DNA of 64,000 nucleotides from Symbiodinium microadriaticum (GCA_001939145.1 LSRX01000507.1:29485-93484), one strand, 5' to 3'. Numbered from the stretch's first letter, positions 1-12,025 are shown. The notes: generated from the sequence alone by a model not told the origin. Numbers and translations are program-made.

Positions 1-2340
1 TGGTTTATCTCCCGAGGCGAGGTGCCAACAGGAGGAGGCAAATCACAACCACCGAAACCTCAACCTGAAGGGGAGGTCAATCGGGATTATGCAAATGCCA
101 ATGACTTCGAATGCTGATTCTTACACGAGTCGACGAAAAGGCGTTGCTATCCTTCACTCGACTACGAAAACCCTTTTCCACCACTAGGCGACTCGCCCCC
201 TTTGTCCGTGAACAGGCTTTAGGGGAGGTGTTAAGGGAAGCGGCAGCACAGACCTCGACGCGCGCAGCGGAGGACACAGAAGCCACCTAGCGATTTAGGG
301 AAAGTATCTGGGAACCGGTACGTGAAATTGATTGTTTGCACGAGCCAACCGAGCAATACGATGGATGCGATAAAGGTGAAGTGCAAAGGCTGCAGACCTA
401 GCCCACGACCTGTGCAATCTCCGAATCACCCTATTCCACCGAACTTTAACTCTCGTCCACCTTCTCCGGCGAGCTAAGTACCGCGGACAAAACCTGGCAA
501 GAAACCAAGCCCGAAAGTCGTAGTACAGATTCCAGAGATAATCGTGAAGTGACTCTAACAGTGTTGGCCAACCTTCGGCTGTTGGCATACACAAACGCTC
601 GGATGACAATATGGAGATGCAATGACTCTGAGGCTCAATGCCACCAGAGATACACAGGCTCAACCTAGTACCTTGGCTCTAGGCCTAGGGAGCAATGACA
701 CAGTTCAGGATATGAAAAGGGATATGTAATGGGCAGGGCACTGTTGCCCTACGACGCACCGATTTCAAGCTATGGCACGGCACACGGGACCTAGTTCCGT
801 TACCTACCAAAGCACAGTGAATATATGAAGCTGAGGCTGTTAACCAGTTGAACACACGAGAAACAGTGTGTTTACAAGAAAAGCAAGCAAACAGCTACAC
901 TCGCTTTTACTTGAGCCAAATGATCAGGTGATACCTCTTTGGGTCCAGCGGTCAACTACATACCTGTAGCTACCTACTTTGTACTGCAAACAACGTGCAA
1001 CGTTAACTAAGTTAAACTTGATTGAGAAGCCTGCATCTGCCGCCCATCTGCACTGTGAATGTCATGATCGCCGTCTTTGTCTTCGTCCACAGAACCACAA
1101 GAGGATCAGCAGCAAAATCACAGAGATCAAGCCACCATGCGCAATCATCAGATCTCCGTCGACATCATCATCAACACCGCTTTAATCTTCGAGTCGGTGT
1201 CATCAACTACAACGCCACCATGACAGTCATCTGGATATGAGGCCCAGAATCATCGTCACACTGCTACCGGCATAGACATCGTTGCCCGCGCACTCTCATT
1301 GCCCATGTACCTGCAAAACCAGGCATAGCAGTGACGATGACTACGGCGACGAGCGATGGCCACGGCACAAGAGCAACACAAGCACCAGTAGAGACTATAC
1401 CCGGCGAGGATGACAGCAACATTAGTACCATACACATAAGTGCATTCTTCGCCATGAGAAATAAAACAAGACAATTTCCAAATGCAGCGGCCGCAGTTTG
1501 AATTGCGCCGTCGAATGATACGGTCGCGCCGGTGCACAGAGGGCTGTCATGGTTTTATGGACCCCGGAGGCTCAGAAACAAGGATTAGAACTTAACAAAA
1601 TGTACTATACAAGAAAAATCGTACATGTATGTTCAGGACAGAACCTTTTTCCCCGGAAGGCACTCTGAGCTCTTGAGTGTTGGTCATGTGGGTCTCCGAA
1701 GTGCGCGGCGCATGGCAGCTGCCCCAGCTGCATTCCTCGGCTTTCCCGGGTTCATCTAGACCACGTCTCTACGCTCTAGATGCCTGCAGGCGCGGGAGCT
1801 GCAGTTTAGGGAAGAACGAACCAACAGACCAACAGCGTGTTTCGAACTCTCTTCTGCAAACGGCACTGTTACCATTCGCATACGACCATCACCACCAGCT
1901 ACTACTACGACGACGACTACCACTGCTGCGATTGCAACTCAGGTGCAGTTAAAAAACAACTGCATCTGCTACTGCTACTAGTACTAGTACAAGTACTAGT
2001 ACTTGTACTAGAGTACGAGTACTAGTACTAGTACTACTACTACTACTCCTCCTGCTGCTGCTGCTGCTACTACTACTACTACTACTACTACTGCTACTAC
2101 TACTCCATTTTTTCAGGCATGCTACAATGAGACTACTGTAATAACATCGCGGCTAAACTGGTGCATCCTGACCTGCACCTAAAAGGAAGTCTGCTTTGAC
2201 CCAGCATCGTGGCGGCGAGGAGAACCAGTCCCATGTGACCTTAGACTGTAGTTTTCATGCTCGCTTTAAGAAGCGGTCTTACGAACCAGGTGTCCACATG
2301 CAGTACGCAGAACCGACCACTGAGCACTAGGAGCGCCTAA
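1..2340. other. Left edge, no supported gene; CTA/CTG repeat at 1965-2104
   Basis: Open frames exist on both strands at 1-660 (minus 122 codons, rich in Arg and Trp; plus without ATG) and 1238-1503 (plus, ending NKTRQFPNAAAAV; minus, hydrophobic). None has convincing splice context. From 1965 to 2104 there is a CTA/CTG/TAGTAC trinucleotide tract with palindromic ACTAGTACTAGT steps. Upstream exons of the 2.4 kb gene may lie in 2190-2320. Confidence 0.45.
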
Positions 2341-2357
2341 ATCCTTGAAACCATCAG

Positions 2358-5300
2358 TGGTGGTGATGGACAACGGGCAAACTTCTTCAGTATCCATCGC
2401 AAGCTTCTACCAACACCCAGCGATAATATCGAGCTCGACGAGTACCAGTCTCGAACTCCAGCCAGGCCCAAAGCAAGCACCAATACAACTTCCGAGGAGT
2501 TCAACCCTGCTTCCACATGTAGGACCCAACCTAAGCCTGAAAGCTAAGGGCACAACTCAAAGAGCCGAGAGCCTACCTTTGAGGTGCTTCACTGTTCGGG
2601 TGGCCAGGCGTGAGGCCTTTGCATACGAGGAGCTGGATCGAAACCAGGAGGCGAAGGACTCCCCGGTGTGAGGTAGATGCACTCCCTGTCCCGGTGGAAC
2701 ACTATTGCAGTCCAGCGAGGAAGGTTCGCAGTTAGGGGCTCAGGCTCGGGTTTAGGACTCAGGACATATAGGCCCTACGCTGGTAACAGCTTCTGCTGAA
2801 TTGGGAACGGGCAACACAGTGTGGATTGAGCATCTAAAGGCGTACCATTACACCTGTGAAGGATGGCAACGGTGCTACTGGCTTGAGCCATAACGACGTA
2901 TATCTTATCCTGCAGGACATCAGCGTCTTGGGCGATCAGAAGAAGTGGTTGCCACATCGTACAAGCAAACATTGCGACACTGGTAAGCGGAACGACGCCG
3001 CCGACGATGATCTTGATGGCGGTGGCAGACCGGTAGCCATGCTATGGACTGCCATGTACTGATATGACACGCCTATCCAAGGTTCACCTCGTAAATCTTG
3101 CAGCGCCAGCCTCCTCCTCCTCCTTCTCCTCTTCCTCCTCCTCCTCCTCCTCCTCCTCCTACAGCAACAACAGCTACAACTACAACGTCAGCAACGACTA
3201 CTACTACTAATAATAGCAATAATAGTAGTAGCAACAGCAAAACTAAAAAGACAAATAACATAATTACGGGGACACCGACTAACAGTAACGGGGCAAAGGA
3301 GTGACACCATCTGATTGAACATAATCTCATCACGAATGCCTCGGAGCCAACGATGGCCAAAAGCAGCAGTGCCAAGACGAAGCGACCCGACACCGTGGCT
3401 TCCAGGAATCCCCGGCTTCCTGACTCACGCAGCCTACGAGGCGTTGTCAAGGGGTCGGATGTTTTGTCTTTTGCAAGGGTCTTCTAGGGTTTTACAGTGG
3501 CCGAGAGTGGCGAAAGAAACAAAGCGAGAGGGAGACAGCAGCAATCTTGACTGAAATAGTTCGTAGTATGGCTTCTGTCTTGATTCAGAAATTCGGAGCT
3601 AAATTAAAAAATCCTGCTCAGATTCCGTCGCGGGCAGCGCCGAAGTAGTACCATCCCAGCAGCGCGCAGAGGGAGCCGAAGACTCGAATCCAAAGGCGCT
3701 GCAACTCTACGACGTCAAAGACGAGGCCGAAGAGGGTGGTCGGGGCCACCACCAGGCAAATGCCTCAGAAATCGAGGCTACGCAGGGAGGGCAGCAGGTA
3801 CTGCTTAAAACTTAACAAAGAAAACAGGATACAACAACACGGGTCCAAGTCAGAAAGCCCACTGAAAAACCCACGCTCGAGCTCTAAACGCGATTCAACC
3901 TACCAGACACGATTCGCGCAGGCCCTCTGGAGCTTACTATCTTACTATAAGGTTATGCAAGCAACCTAAACCCTCAGATCTTCAGCCCCGGCCTATCGCT
4001 GCAATGTAGGCCCCCGTGATTTTCGCGGTGCGCAGTGCGGCCGGCGGAACTCCTGTGCCCGGTGCGGTCGACGTTGATGCCCGACAGGCCCGGCCTGGAG
4101 TTTCGGGTTTAGGGGGGTTTTAGGGGTTTCGGGTGCTTATAATTATGGGTTCAGCTGTGAGTGGATAACACATAAATAAACAACAAGTAACTCCAAGGCT
4201 GCCTACTCTTCTTGCTGCATTGCTGCACCCCTCAGGGCACGTGCAGAATCCAAGCAGTGATCCCATAAGCCTTCCACACCTCAATCCGAACCCCTAAACC
4301 CCGAAGAAGCAAATCCTGGACACTACATTCTTGTTGCAAATTGCAGGCCTTGAGAGATCAGCGCGGCCATGAAAAGTGGGCAGCTTTGGCTCACCTGTCG
4401 GTGGACCCGTGCGGTTCAGAGGTCAGGCTTGAGTGTTCAGGGTTGCATCCAGGCATGCCGTCTTCGAACTTGGAGGTTGTGCGGTTGAGGGTTTCAAACC
4501 CTCTGAGGGCTCGTGTTTAGGGAACAGGGCATTCGCGATGCAATATCCGTCCCTTGATCTGAATACTACACGTACAGTACGATTTGAAAAGCCCGGCACA
4601 GATCCCACAAGGTACACGCAAGCAGGACACACAGAAGCCAGGACAGCATGAACAAGGGAGACCAGGTAGCTAAAGTATTCGCACAACTTTCAAAGCAACA
4701 TCCATCCATCTTAAGGCTCGGTTCCATCGGTCATCTATGGAGACATTTGCCGTGCAAGGTACGTAGACCCCAAACCCATCCTTGTAGCGTTGCGCAGCCG
4801 GGAAGGCAGGTCGCCGGCCAGCATCCGCCGACAGCAAAGGGCGCGGATATGGGCACGGGCGAATCGCAGGAGAGTTCATTTAAAGCAAGGTTGGCTGGTT
4901 AAGGTTCAGGCTTCTGCACGCTTTGGGTTTTGGTTTCAGGCTGTGGACGTTGGGCGATGGCCATTAAGCAACAGACGCGCCTGCAGATCTATCCATGGAG
5001 CTGTTTCAGCAGCAGACTACATCCGGCATCTAACAAAGCACAGCAGTACTTGCATTTAGGGCTCTTTATTTCGCAAGCCATCCTACCTTGGTATATGGCA
5101 AGATTTGTGGATGATGTACATGCTGCCGAGAAGTTCCGAAGCCAAATGGCGGCTTTAGACGGAACCTCGGAGGTGATGTGGAAAGTCCATCCTCAAAACC
5201 ATTCTAAACCCTAAACAACAACATGCCACGGCCCTCAAGGTTCCTAAACTTAAACATGGGCAGCTTCTGAAAAATCTAGAGGCTTGCGTGTTTCTGGGCC

Positions 5301-5703
5301 CATAGAAGAGTACGGTACTCTGATGACAAATGACAAGAACCTGCCTGTGGGGGCTCATGCGCATCGAGAGCCCAGATGCACGGGTAGCGAAAATGCTCCA
5401 GGAGAAAGCGCAACGCACACGACCGGGCCCTTCACGTAGTGTTTCTAGGGATTGGGAGGGCCTTGGGGGCTTGAAGACCTATCCCAACCCTGCTTCTGCA
5501 AGCGTAGGCGCACAATCATAGCACTCTCCGAAGCTTGAGCAGTGCAAACCCAAAAACCGGAAACCCCAAACCGCTCTGTCGGCTCCTCCTTGTCCTCGAT
5601 CCACCGCGGCTTGGCAGTAGGCAGGTCGCATCGAGCATCCTATTCCAGATGGTTTAGAGCTACTCTTACAGTTACAGATGGCGACACAGTCTGTATTCAG
5701 CAG
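2358..5703 (+). CDS. Candidate 11-exon gene, function unknown
   Basis: Hand-built spliced model. Exons: 2358-2441, 2608-2665, 2916-2982, 3622-3797, 3907-3951, 4347-4421, 4666-4758, 4798-4889, 5010-5172, 5369-5435 and 5649-5703. Every inner intron starts GT and ends AG, and every junction keeps the reading frame. The best sites are the acceptor TCCTGCAG at 2915 with donor GTAAGC at 2983, and donor GTACGT at 4759. The product is hydrophilic at the start. Exon 4 is acidic and Gln/Ser-rich (QLYDVKDEAEEGG). Exons 5-9 read as helical segments such as FAQALWSLLSYYK and YMARFVDDVHAAEKF. I recognise no family. Introns carry degenerate TTTAGGG-like text, for example near 2735 and 4100-4150. The start codon and 5' exons were not found, and the 3' end may be at 6436. 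I trust the central exons most; the last two exons and the exact acceptors of exons 7-9 are the least certain. Confidence 0.45.
2916..2982 (+). CDS. Best-defined single exon of the 2.4-5.7 kb gene
   Basis: This 67-nt exon enters in phase 0 after a pyrimidine-rich acceptor and leaves in phase 1 at GTAAGC. It encodes 22 residues beginning DISVLGDQKKWLPHR. The leftover G joins AT at 3622 to give an Asp codon, which keeps the next exon open for 58 codons. This joint gives a precise RT-PCR or RNA-seq test of the gene model. Confidence 0.5.
3105..3240 (+). repeat. CTC tract followed by AAC/ACT/AAT units
   Basis: CTC/TCC units to 3160, then AACAGC, ACT and AATAGT units. It lies inside the third intron of the proposed gene. 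Confidence 0.9.
3622..3797 (+). CDS. Acidic, Gln/Ser-rich exon of the same gene
   Basis: It opens after the acceptor TGCTCAG and closes at donor GTACTG. The 58 codons are rich in Glu, Asp, Ala, Gln and Gly, with almost no Cys, Phe or Trp. That bias is unusual for random 50% GC sequence and suggests a disordered linker in the product. The other two plus frames contain stops here. Confidence 0.5.
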
Positions 5704-6265
5704 GTCTCGCGTGATGAGTCGATTGTGGATTCCGTTCTGGTGTGGTTTGTGGGCTTCGAACTCTTGAAGTTCAGGTTACCGCTTCCCTAGACTACCACTC
5801 ATAATTGCTAAGGCTGTTAAGGTCTTGGCTTACCGGGAAGAGTGCATTTCATCAAGCTGGATATAGGATTCATGCATGTCGATTTAAAGGTTCATGGGTA
5901 CCTCGAATTGAGACGTATAAATAGCACAGATACCTTGATGACTAGATGGAACCCCTTGGGTTGAATGCTTTGGCAAATGGGGTTTAGGATTTGGCTGTTA
6001 AGTTTGAGGTTCTAGGGCTCCAGTGCTGCAAGGCTTTGGGTTCAGGGTTCGTTTCTTCATGTTTCGGGTTCAGGGTCTAGAGATTGAAGGTGTATATCGT
6101 TGGGTGTGAGTGCCTGAGACCGTCAAGCCCCAACAGCACGCAAGCGTACGCCGGGCCTTAGAAGACGGCACGGTGTTGTCGAAGTAGCCTGATGCGTGTT
6201 GCCGCTAGGAGCTTGTATAAAATAAGGGACCTTGATCTGGGCTCCAAGAAGCAAACAAACTTTAG

Positions 6266-6436
6266 AAAACCATCAAGAAGAATGACCAGGAGGGCCTCGA
6301 GACGCAAACGGAGGCTCCTTCCAACGATGCAGTAGACGTCGGGTTCGGCACGCCAGATCCCATCCTGCACGGAAAGAAGCACGGGTCCCAAAAGCTTACG
6401 GGACGGACCGTGTCTCTAGAACAAAGGCTGCATTGA
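6266..6436 (+). CDS. Possible terminal exon, hydrophilic product
   Basis: The frame opens after the acceptor CTTTAG and reads 56 codons to TGA at 6434-6436. The text is charged and polar, including KKNDQEGLETQTEAPSNDAV and, near the end, RTVSLEQRLH. It may be the 3' exon of the gene ending near 5703, but at least one more exon is needed because that model leaves 5703 in phase 2 and this exon enters in phase 0. A GT at 6411 inside the exon is an alternative donor. A minus-strand frame also stays open here, so strand is likely but not certain. Confidence 0.35.
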   Translation, partial: KTIKKNDQEGLETQTEAPSNDAVDVGFGTPDPILHGKKHGSQKLTGRTVSLEQRLH

Positions 6437-7083
6437 AGGAAGCGTGGCCGTCCTGCCTGGTTCTTGATTCCCAAAGCGCAAAGCGAATCGCTGTCCAAGG
6501 CCCAAGCCCTGGCCCCAGACCCCACAGCCTAAGCTTGACGAACTGTCTGCCATAGCTGTATGTAAGGTTGCAAGACAACAGGCATATCTATGAATGCTGT
6601 AGTTGTAAGCGAATTGAGGCGGTCCTGACCCGCTTTTGCAACTACCGTTTGGGATAGTTTCAGAGATCAGAAGATAAGAAGTACTTGCACTCTCGCCCAC
6701 ACGCCAGGCTGCCACGCACCTGTGTTTGAAGGTGGTCAGGGATATGGGGTTAATGAAAGCTACGACTGCACTTGCATGACTTGCCGCTCTGCGTTCTGAC
6801 CATCCCATGACAGCGCTTAACGCTAAGAAAGGTTAGAGAGGGGCGAGAGGTGGTCACACATGAACTAAGGGTTTCGGGGGCCTGCGAGATCTGGAGGCGA
6901 CTTTAAATGCATCAGACAGGCCTTGCTTTTTGGGCATGCGCGGAGAATGACTCGGCACCGGCTTCGGGTACATTCGGAACTGCGAAGCTACGAACCTGAA
7001 ACCTCGTGCAAACTCCAACTGCGCCCCAATCGAATACAATCTAAATGCCATTAAACTTCAAAGCAACTAGGCCCAAACTGCAG

Positions 7084-7571
7084 CACGAGATGATGATCCG
7101 TGCATACGCACGTCTTGAGGAACCGGCCTGCTGGAGCTCGAAATCGAATAGAGCTCTGCCTGCTTCAACGATTCAGAGTTTACAGGGGTTTGCTCAGAAA
7201 GTTGCAGGTGTTCAGCTCCTACGCAAGAACCCACGTCTCAGTGAAACCCTGCGACTGTCGCTGTTTGGCCTTTGGAGCAAGAGCTTAAGCAGCGCCTCTC
7301 GTCTTGCACCCGAAAAAAGAAACAGAGCCTCACCATAGCCCTAAACCCTGACCTTGCTGTAGCGTCGTTAGTACTTGTATTCTGAACCTTCCATCTGAAG
7401 ACTGCAGCTTGTGACAGTGAAACACTGCGAACCGTCAGCTCCGAAATGCAGGTTTCGGAGACCTTCCCCGGCCTCTTGCTGCTAGACGTCCCTGCGAAGG
7501 CGGAAGCACTTGGCCTTTGCAGTTCCATGCGGCAGCGGTGCAGGCTGCTCTGCATTAAGGCTTTTCTTGCC
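7084..7571 (+). CDS. Two phase-matched exons, function unknown
   Basis: Exon 7084-7240 has 52 codons plus one base and starts after AAACTGCAG. It encodes HEMMIRAYARLEEPACW and leaves in phase 1 at GTGAAA. Exon 7408-7571 enters with two bases after GACTGCAG, which matches, and gives 54 codons including SETLRTVSSEMQVSETF and PAKAEALG, ending at a proposed GTGAAA donor. The pair may be a 3' continuation of the 2.4-6.4 kb gene or a separate gene. A competing minus-strand frame of 122 codons (7238-7606) overlaps it, so strand is uncertain. Confidence 0.3.
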
Positions 7572-8038
7572 GTGAAAGGGAGCCCCAGGTTTGAACAGCC
7601 CCTCATGGTCAGCAGATTTCATGATGGACAAGCTCCCAGACCCAGGATCCTATGTCCGGAACCAAGGTCGCGCCCTGGACAGAAACACCTTCAAAAAATA
7701 GGAACCCACTAGCAGCTTAAATCCTGTCTAGGTCATCTCATCTAGTCTATTCTTTGCACAAGCTTCCGGAAGAACGTGCGTGCTTTTCCAGGAAACGGAG
7801 TGATCCTGAACTCGTAATGCCCATTTGGGTAATGGCTACTCCGGGGATAGTGTTATTTCCGAAGAGGGTGCAAGACAAAATTCGCATAGTCATGATCCAC
7901 GTCTCATTCTCCAAGCCTTTGGGGCCCTAAACCCCATACCTCCCCTCAGATCTCAGGCGATCACCCAGAGATCGATGTCGTTGCCATCCCGCACAGCAAT
8001 GCCTCAAAGTGTGGAATGTCAAGAGCCTTGAACCCTAT

Positions 8039-8042
8039 CTCG

Positions 8043-8073
<31 letters not shown>

Positions 8074-8202
8074 GTTCATATATATATATATATGTATGTG
8101 TGTATATATATATATATATATTAATTTTTCACATATGTATTTATTTGTGTATACAAGTAAGCAAATACAATATATATATATATAGAGAGATATACATACA
8201 AT
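8039..8202 (+). repeat. TC-TA ... TA-GA compound microsatellite
   Basis: Begins with a TC run, has several TA runs and ends TATAGAGAGATA, so the outer ends are mutually complementary and could form a long hairpin. Confidence 0.95.
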
Positions 8203-9343
8203 TTCGTCAAAGATCGACTCGCCAAGCCCTGGATCACCCAACCCCGGGGTCTAAGGTTTGGGACCAGAGCCATCAACTCCGCAACTTACGGCAACCCTGA
8301 CTTTGTGGCCTGGACCTTGCCCTAGAAGTCGCTTTGCACCTCGGGAAAGAGTGATTCATGTTCGCACTTGGGGCTTAAGTTTGGGGCTTGATGAAGCTTA
8401 CTTAACGGGCACGTTCATGTATTCCACCGAAAAACGATTTTGCTGTTACTTCTTCTAGGTGTTCCGAGTTCTGTTCCGGAGTTTTAACTACGATACAATA
8501 ACAAGGATAGCTGTTAGCCCATGTGTTCGGTATGAACCTGTTTCGGTACATTCCTTGACAATGACACAGTACGATACTTTGGACTCTTGCAGGGTCAGGC
8601 TTTCCGTGGGCTAATTAAGCTCACGCGGATGCAGGCAACCCTGCCCGCAAACCTTGGACATTAACTTTGGGCGTGGGGTTGGGCGGCGGTACGGACAGAA
8701 TGAAGTATCTTGCATTCAAACCCTCTCCGTGCCGAAGCCCACTCCGTTGGTGTCTCATCAGCCCGAAATTTGCCATGCACAGAGCCCTGGAATGAATCCA
8801 GAAGACACTAATCTCTTTAACCCCAGGCCAATCCACTCGAAGCCTTTAAGCAGCATCCTATGCCTGAAGGCGCTACCCCTCTCAACCTTAAAGCTGCCAT
8901 ATGATTATATGCCCTACGGGGTAAGCTCTTTGCCCGAAACACTATAGACTATCCCCAGCCAGCCCAAGGGCCCCGAAGGGAATCTTCCAGCTCTGAGCAA
9001 TGCACGCCGGAGCTCGGCTCGGAGCCTTCGATCACGACCCGTCGACAAATAGGCGGCCGCCTCAGAGCGTCTTCGACTCAGGGCTCTAAACGGAAAGTCT
9101 GAGGGTCTAAGCAGGGTCTGCTGTTCAGCGCGTGACGCCGTGGCAATGCAGTCTTCTTTGAAAGGGTGTTCGGGCCGGTGTTCGGCGGTCTAGGATAGTT
9201 GTGGATTAGCGTTTTGAGTGTTTGGGGCGCGGCACTCTCGTCATCAGCAGCCGTATTGTCAGCCTCATAGTTTGGAATCACATTCACAAACACCATCATC
9301 ATCACCAGGGTGCCAAAGGCACGATCCTTGTTGTGTTTTAAAG

Positions 9344-9538
9344 CATCCTGACGGTGGAGACTTCTGCTGGCCTTCAGAGTCTGGAGAGATTCAGTCACAC
9401 CCGTTAGACAAAGCCCTGCCTGGATCCGAAGCCAGGATCTTGCCAGGCAGCGATTCTGATGATGCTGAAAGTGAGCAGGCTGCTGATCATGATGGTGCGG
9501 AGAGTTGCAAGCTGAAGACATGGTGCTTTGTGCAGTAA
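9344..9538 (+). CDS. Acidic terminal exon candidate
   Basis: After the acceptor GTGTTTTAAAG the frame reads 64 codons to TAA at 9536-9538. The second half is acidic (GSDSDDAESEQAADHDGAES) and ends with KLKTWCFVQ. On the other strand a 147-codon frame (9078-9521) is also open and contains AFGTLVMMMVFVNVIPNY, which looks like a membrane segment. The two cannot both be fully coding. No family was recognised for either reading. Confidence 0.3.
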   Translation, partial: HPDGGDFCWPSESGEIQSHPLDKALPGSEARILPGSDSDDAESEQAADHDGAESCKLKTWCFVQ

Positions 9539-9949
9539 TGGGATTGCTGCTGATGATCTTGGTGATGTCGAAGCTGCGCTAGCAATAAACTAATTCAATT
9601 CTATTTACTAAGCATCAAAACAACAGTTACAGAAAACCATATATTGAGCCCACGACGAACTTTTATTCAAGCTCACTCGTTGACCCGGATGTACTCTAAA
9701 CTTTAACCCTCACCCACATACACTACGTCACGAACCCCGCAAGCACAGCTAATGATCTAATGCCGTATATATCAATCCCTGAATCCAAATTCTCTAGATC
9801 TCAAACCTAAGCCAACGTGCTCTGCATCCTACTCAGCGAACCTGAATTCCGAATGATTTGTGGGCCAAACCCGATCTTACTCACCCGATATTACCGGAAT
9901 CCAAGTCCCAAATTTCAAGAAACCCCGAAACCCGCCAAATGTTTCAAAG

Positions 9950-10200
9950 TTGAGTATCACAGGACGCCCTACTAAGAAATCCTTACAAGTCCTACGCCCT
10001 AAGGCCCTAAGCCCTAAGCCGTGGTAAGGATCCACACCAAATCGGAATCCGGCTCCAGTGGATCTTCGATGCAGAGAACTTTGTGTGAGCTCAGCCTAAG
10101 GGTCTCAGACTTTTAGGGTTTAGTGTGTAGGGTTTAGGGTTGAAGGTTTAGGTTGACTGTGGGTGTATGGTTTTGGTCTGGGCTTCAGGGCTTTGGGGCC
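9950..10200. repeat. C-type then G-type telomere-like blocks
   Basis: AACCCCGAAACCC and CCCTAAGGCCCTAAGCCCTAA at about 9925-10020, then TTTAGGGTTTAG and AGGGTTTAGGGTTG at about 10113-10160. About 90 bp of ordinary sequence separates them. Confidence 0.75.
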
Positions 10201-10257
10201 GAGGGGCCTGCAACCATGATTGGTAGTTCGCGCTATCTTACATGCGGCCCCCCTTAC

Positions 10258-12025
10258 TCGCAGCTCTCTCCACGAACCTTCGAGATCGTCCGTGGGCCAA
10301 CTGGGCTCAAGGCCGCGGGTCACTGCAAAATCGACGATGCCATGGGAAGCTACTTGTAGAGTATTCACTTCAGGACCCTGAATCCCCGAATCGCCGAACC
10401 CCTAAACCCGGAGAAAGGCCCAGGAGCAAGTGTGGACTCGAGCAAGTGTCGAATCTACATACTGACCTATGTGTTAAGCACGAACCACACATCAACAAGT
10501 GTTAACAGTTTCAGCCTGAAAGAAGTATTTGAGTAACGACCGTGACTGGAATTGGGGAATGCGGCGATGGCTGCAAGGCCCGGAATGTTCGTCGGCCGAG
10601 GCGTGTAGAAACGACCTGCTCAGAAGCTTGACCCCAAGACCCCGAAGCTTTGCGACCCCACGTGTTGAAGACATGCATCACCTTACAAAGTATTGCGCCC
10701 AAGCATGAAATTTATGTTATATGTTACTGGTACTTGGCAAGGCTTTTGTTGATGAGCACAGCACCGCAGAAGCCTCCACCGTACAAGCCTGATACCACTC
10801 CTCTACACAGGAAACTCCGAACTCTGAGTGGCTGAGGGTCTGAAAAAACTATGTGGCACATATGTTCTTGGAGTGCTTCCTTGAACCTCTAGGCTGACCA
10901 GCTTGCGAAGAAATCCATGGCAAACTTGTAAGAGCAGCAGGTTTAGGGCTTTAGGTGTTACGGTTTGAAGGTCTGGGAAGTCCTTGAATGAAAGAACCTT
11001 GGAAGTCTTAGAGGCGCGGACTGGTCAAAGCAGCTGTCCAAGTCCGAAGCTGTCACTGCCCAATGGTGTGTTAAGAAATCTTAGCTTAGCGTTTGCAAGC
11101 TTGGGAAAATCGGGAACTGAGTGTTTGGGTTGAAGCAGCTGGTCTATGCATCTGGGGATTTGGGGTTTCGGACTTCTCGAAAGGGACCTCACTGTAGTAG
11201 CCCACATGCGCCTCCTCCGTCCATCGGAAATGCTCTGCATAGAAAGCAAAGAAGCCTGGTAGCAGCGCGGCAGCCTTGCCATTGTAATCTTGCAGCGAGG
11301 ATATGTCAACGGCGAAAACTCGATCAGCATTCACGACATACCGATTGTCATTGCTGCTAATTCTTGCTGGGCGCGTCGTCCGGTGTGCAGATCTACTTCT
11401 GAGGAATCAACTCACCGTGACTTGTACAAGATGACGCTGAGCAGCAATAGCTGCGCTGCTGGAAGACAAACTGCCGATGATGCTGGACTTGCAAGAGAGG
11501 CTTCGGAAGGTACCCAGCAATTCGGAACATGCTCCTTCAGGGGTCTTCCTGAACAGTATATAGCATGAAGATGAAGAATGCAGGATTCTCTGCGTCAGCC
11601 CCAAGCCTGCTTGAAAGCACAATGCAGATACTCAGACCCATGAACTTCCCTGAACGGCTTTCTCAGCTGGGACTTGGTAATTGGGTGATCAGGGTTCGGG
11701 ACTGTGCGAAGCAAAAACAAACAGATTTACGAATTGAATCGCTTCGCCTTCAGGACTTCTCTTGTGTGAACTGAGAAGCTTCGTCCATCTGGCGTGCATG
11801 TGGTATTGGTGGGTGTCAGTGTTGTCCCATGAATACTGCCCCGGTCCCATAGTTCGTCGCACTCTGTGCTGTTCACTTGCAACAAGACCCCTTTCCGACG
11901 TAGACTCCTCCAAAAGTCCCCCGCGGAACAAATAACTATAACTTCATTCCCGGATGATAATTCCTCCGCCAGCCAGGCTAGGGTCTTCTTCACTCCTTGT
12001 ACTCCGCATACTGCGTTTAGTGTCT
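10258..12025 (-). CDS. Four-exon gene with PAP/25A-associated-like segment
   Basis: Exons in transcript order: 12025-11837, 11548-11416, 11356-11193 and 10322-10258. Introns use GT-AG (donors GTATTC, GTGAGT, GTGAGG and finally GTAAGG) and all phases agree. The second intron is only 59 bp. Exon 3 contains LLPGFFAFYAEHFRW, which fits the hydrophobic-aromatic pattern opening the PAP/25A-associated domain of non-canonical poly(A) polymerases and terminal uridylyltransferases. Exon 1 contains VKKTLAWLAEELSSGNEVIVICSA, interrupted here only for description at VKKTLAWLAE and SGNEVIVICSA; this resembles the region around motif II of HAD-type hydrolases, but weakly. The catalytic G-S/D-x-D nucleotidyltransferase motif was not found, so enzyme identity is tentative. 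The 3' end and upstream exons are missing. Confidence 0.4.
11193..11356 (-). CDS. Exon with TUTase-like LLxxFFxFYAxxFxW motif
   Basis: The 164-nt exon encodes 54 complete residues, beginning SNDNRYVVNADRVFAV and ending VGYY before donor GTGAGG. The motif sits at residues 31-45. In known TUTases a similar motif follows an Asn/Ser-containing helix and precedes a segment such as VISIR; here HVGYY occupies that place. The opposite strand also has an open frame (11121-11360) but with poorer composition. Confidence 0.42.

Noticed and set aside
3353-3478. ATG frame MAKSSSAKTKRPDTVASRNP ending at GTCTTC
   Set aside because: Attractive composition and start context, but it lies inside an intron of the better-supported 2.4-5.7 kb model, lacks an upstream acceptor in frame and has a weak donor. 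Kept only as an alternative first exon.
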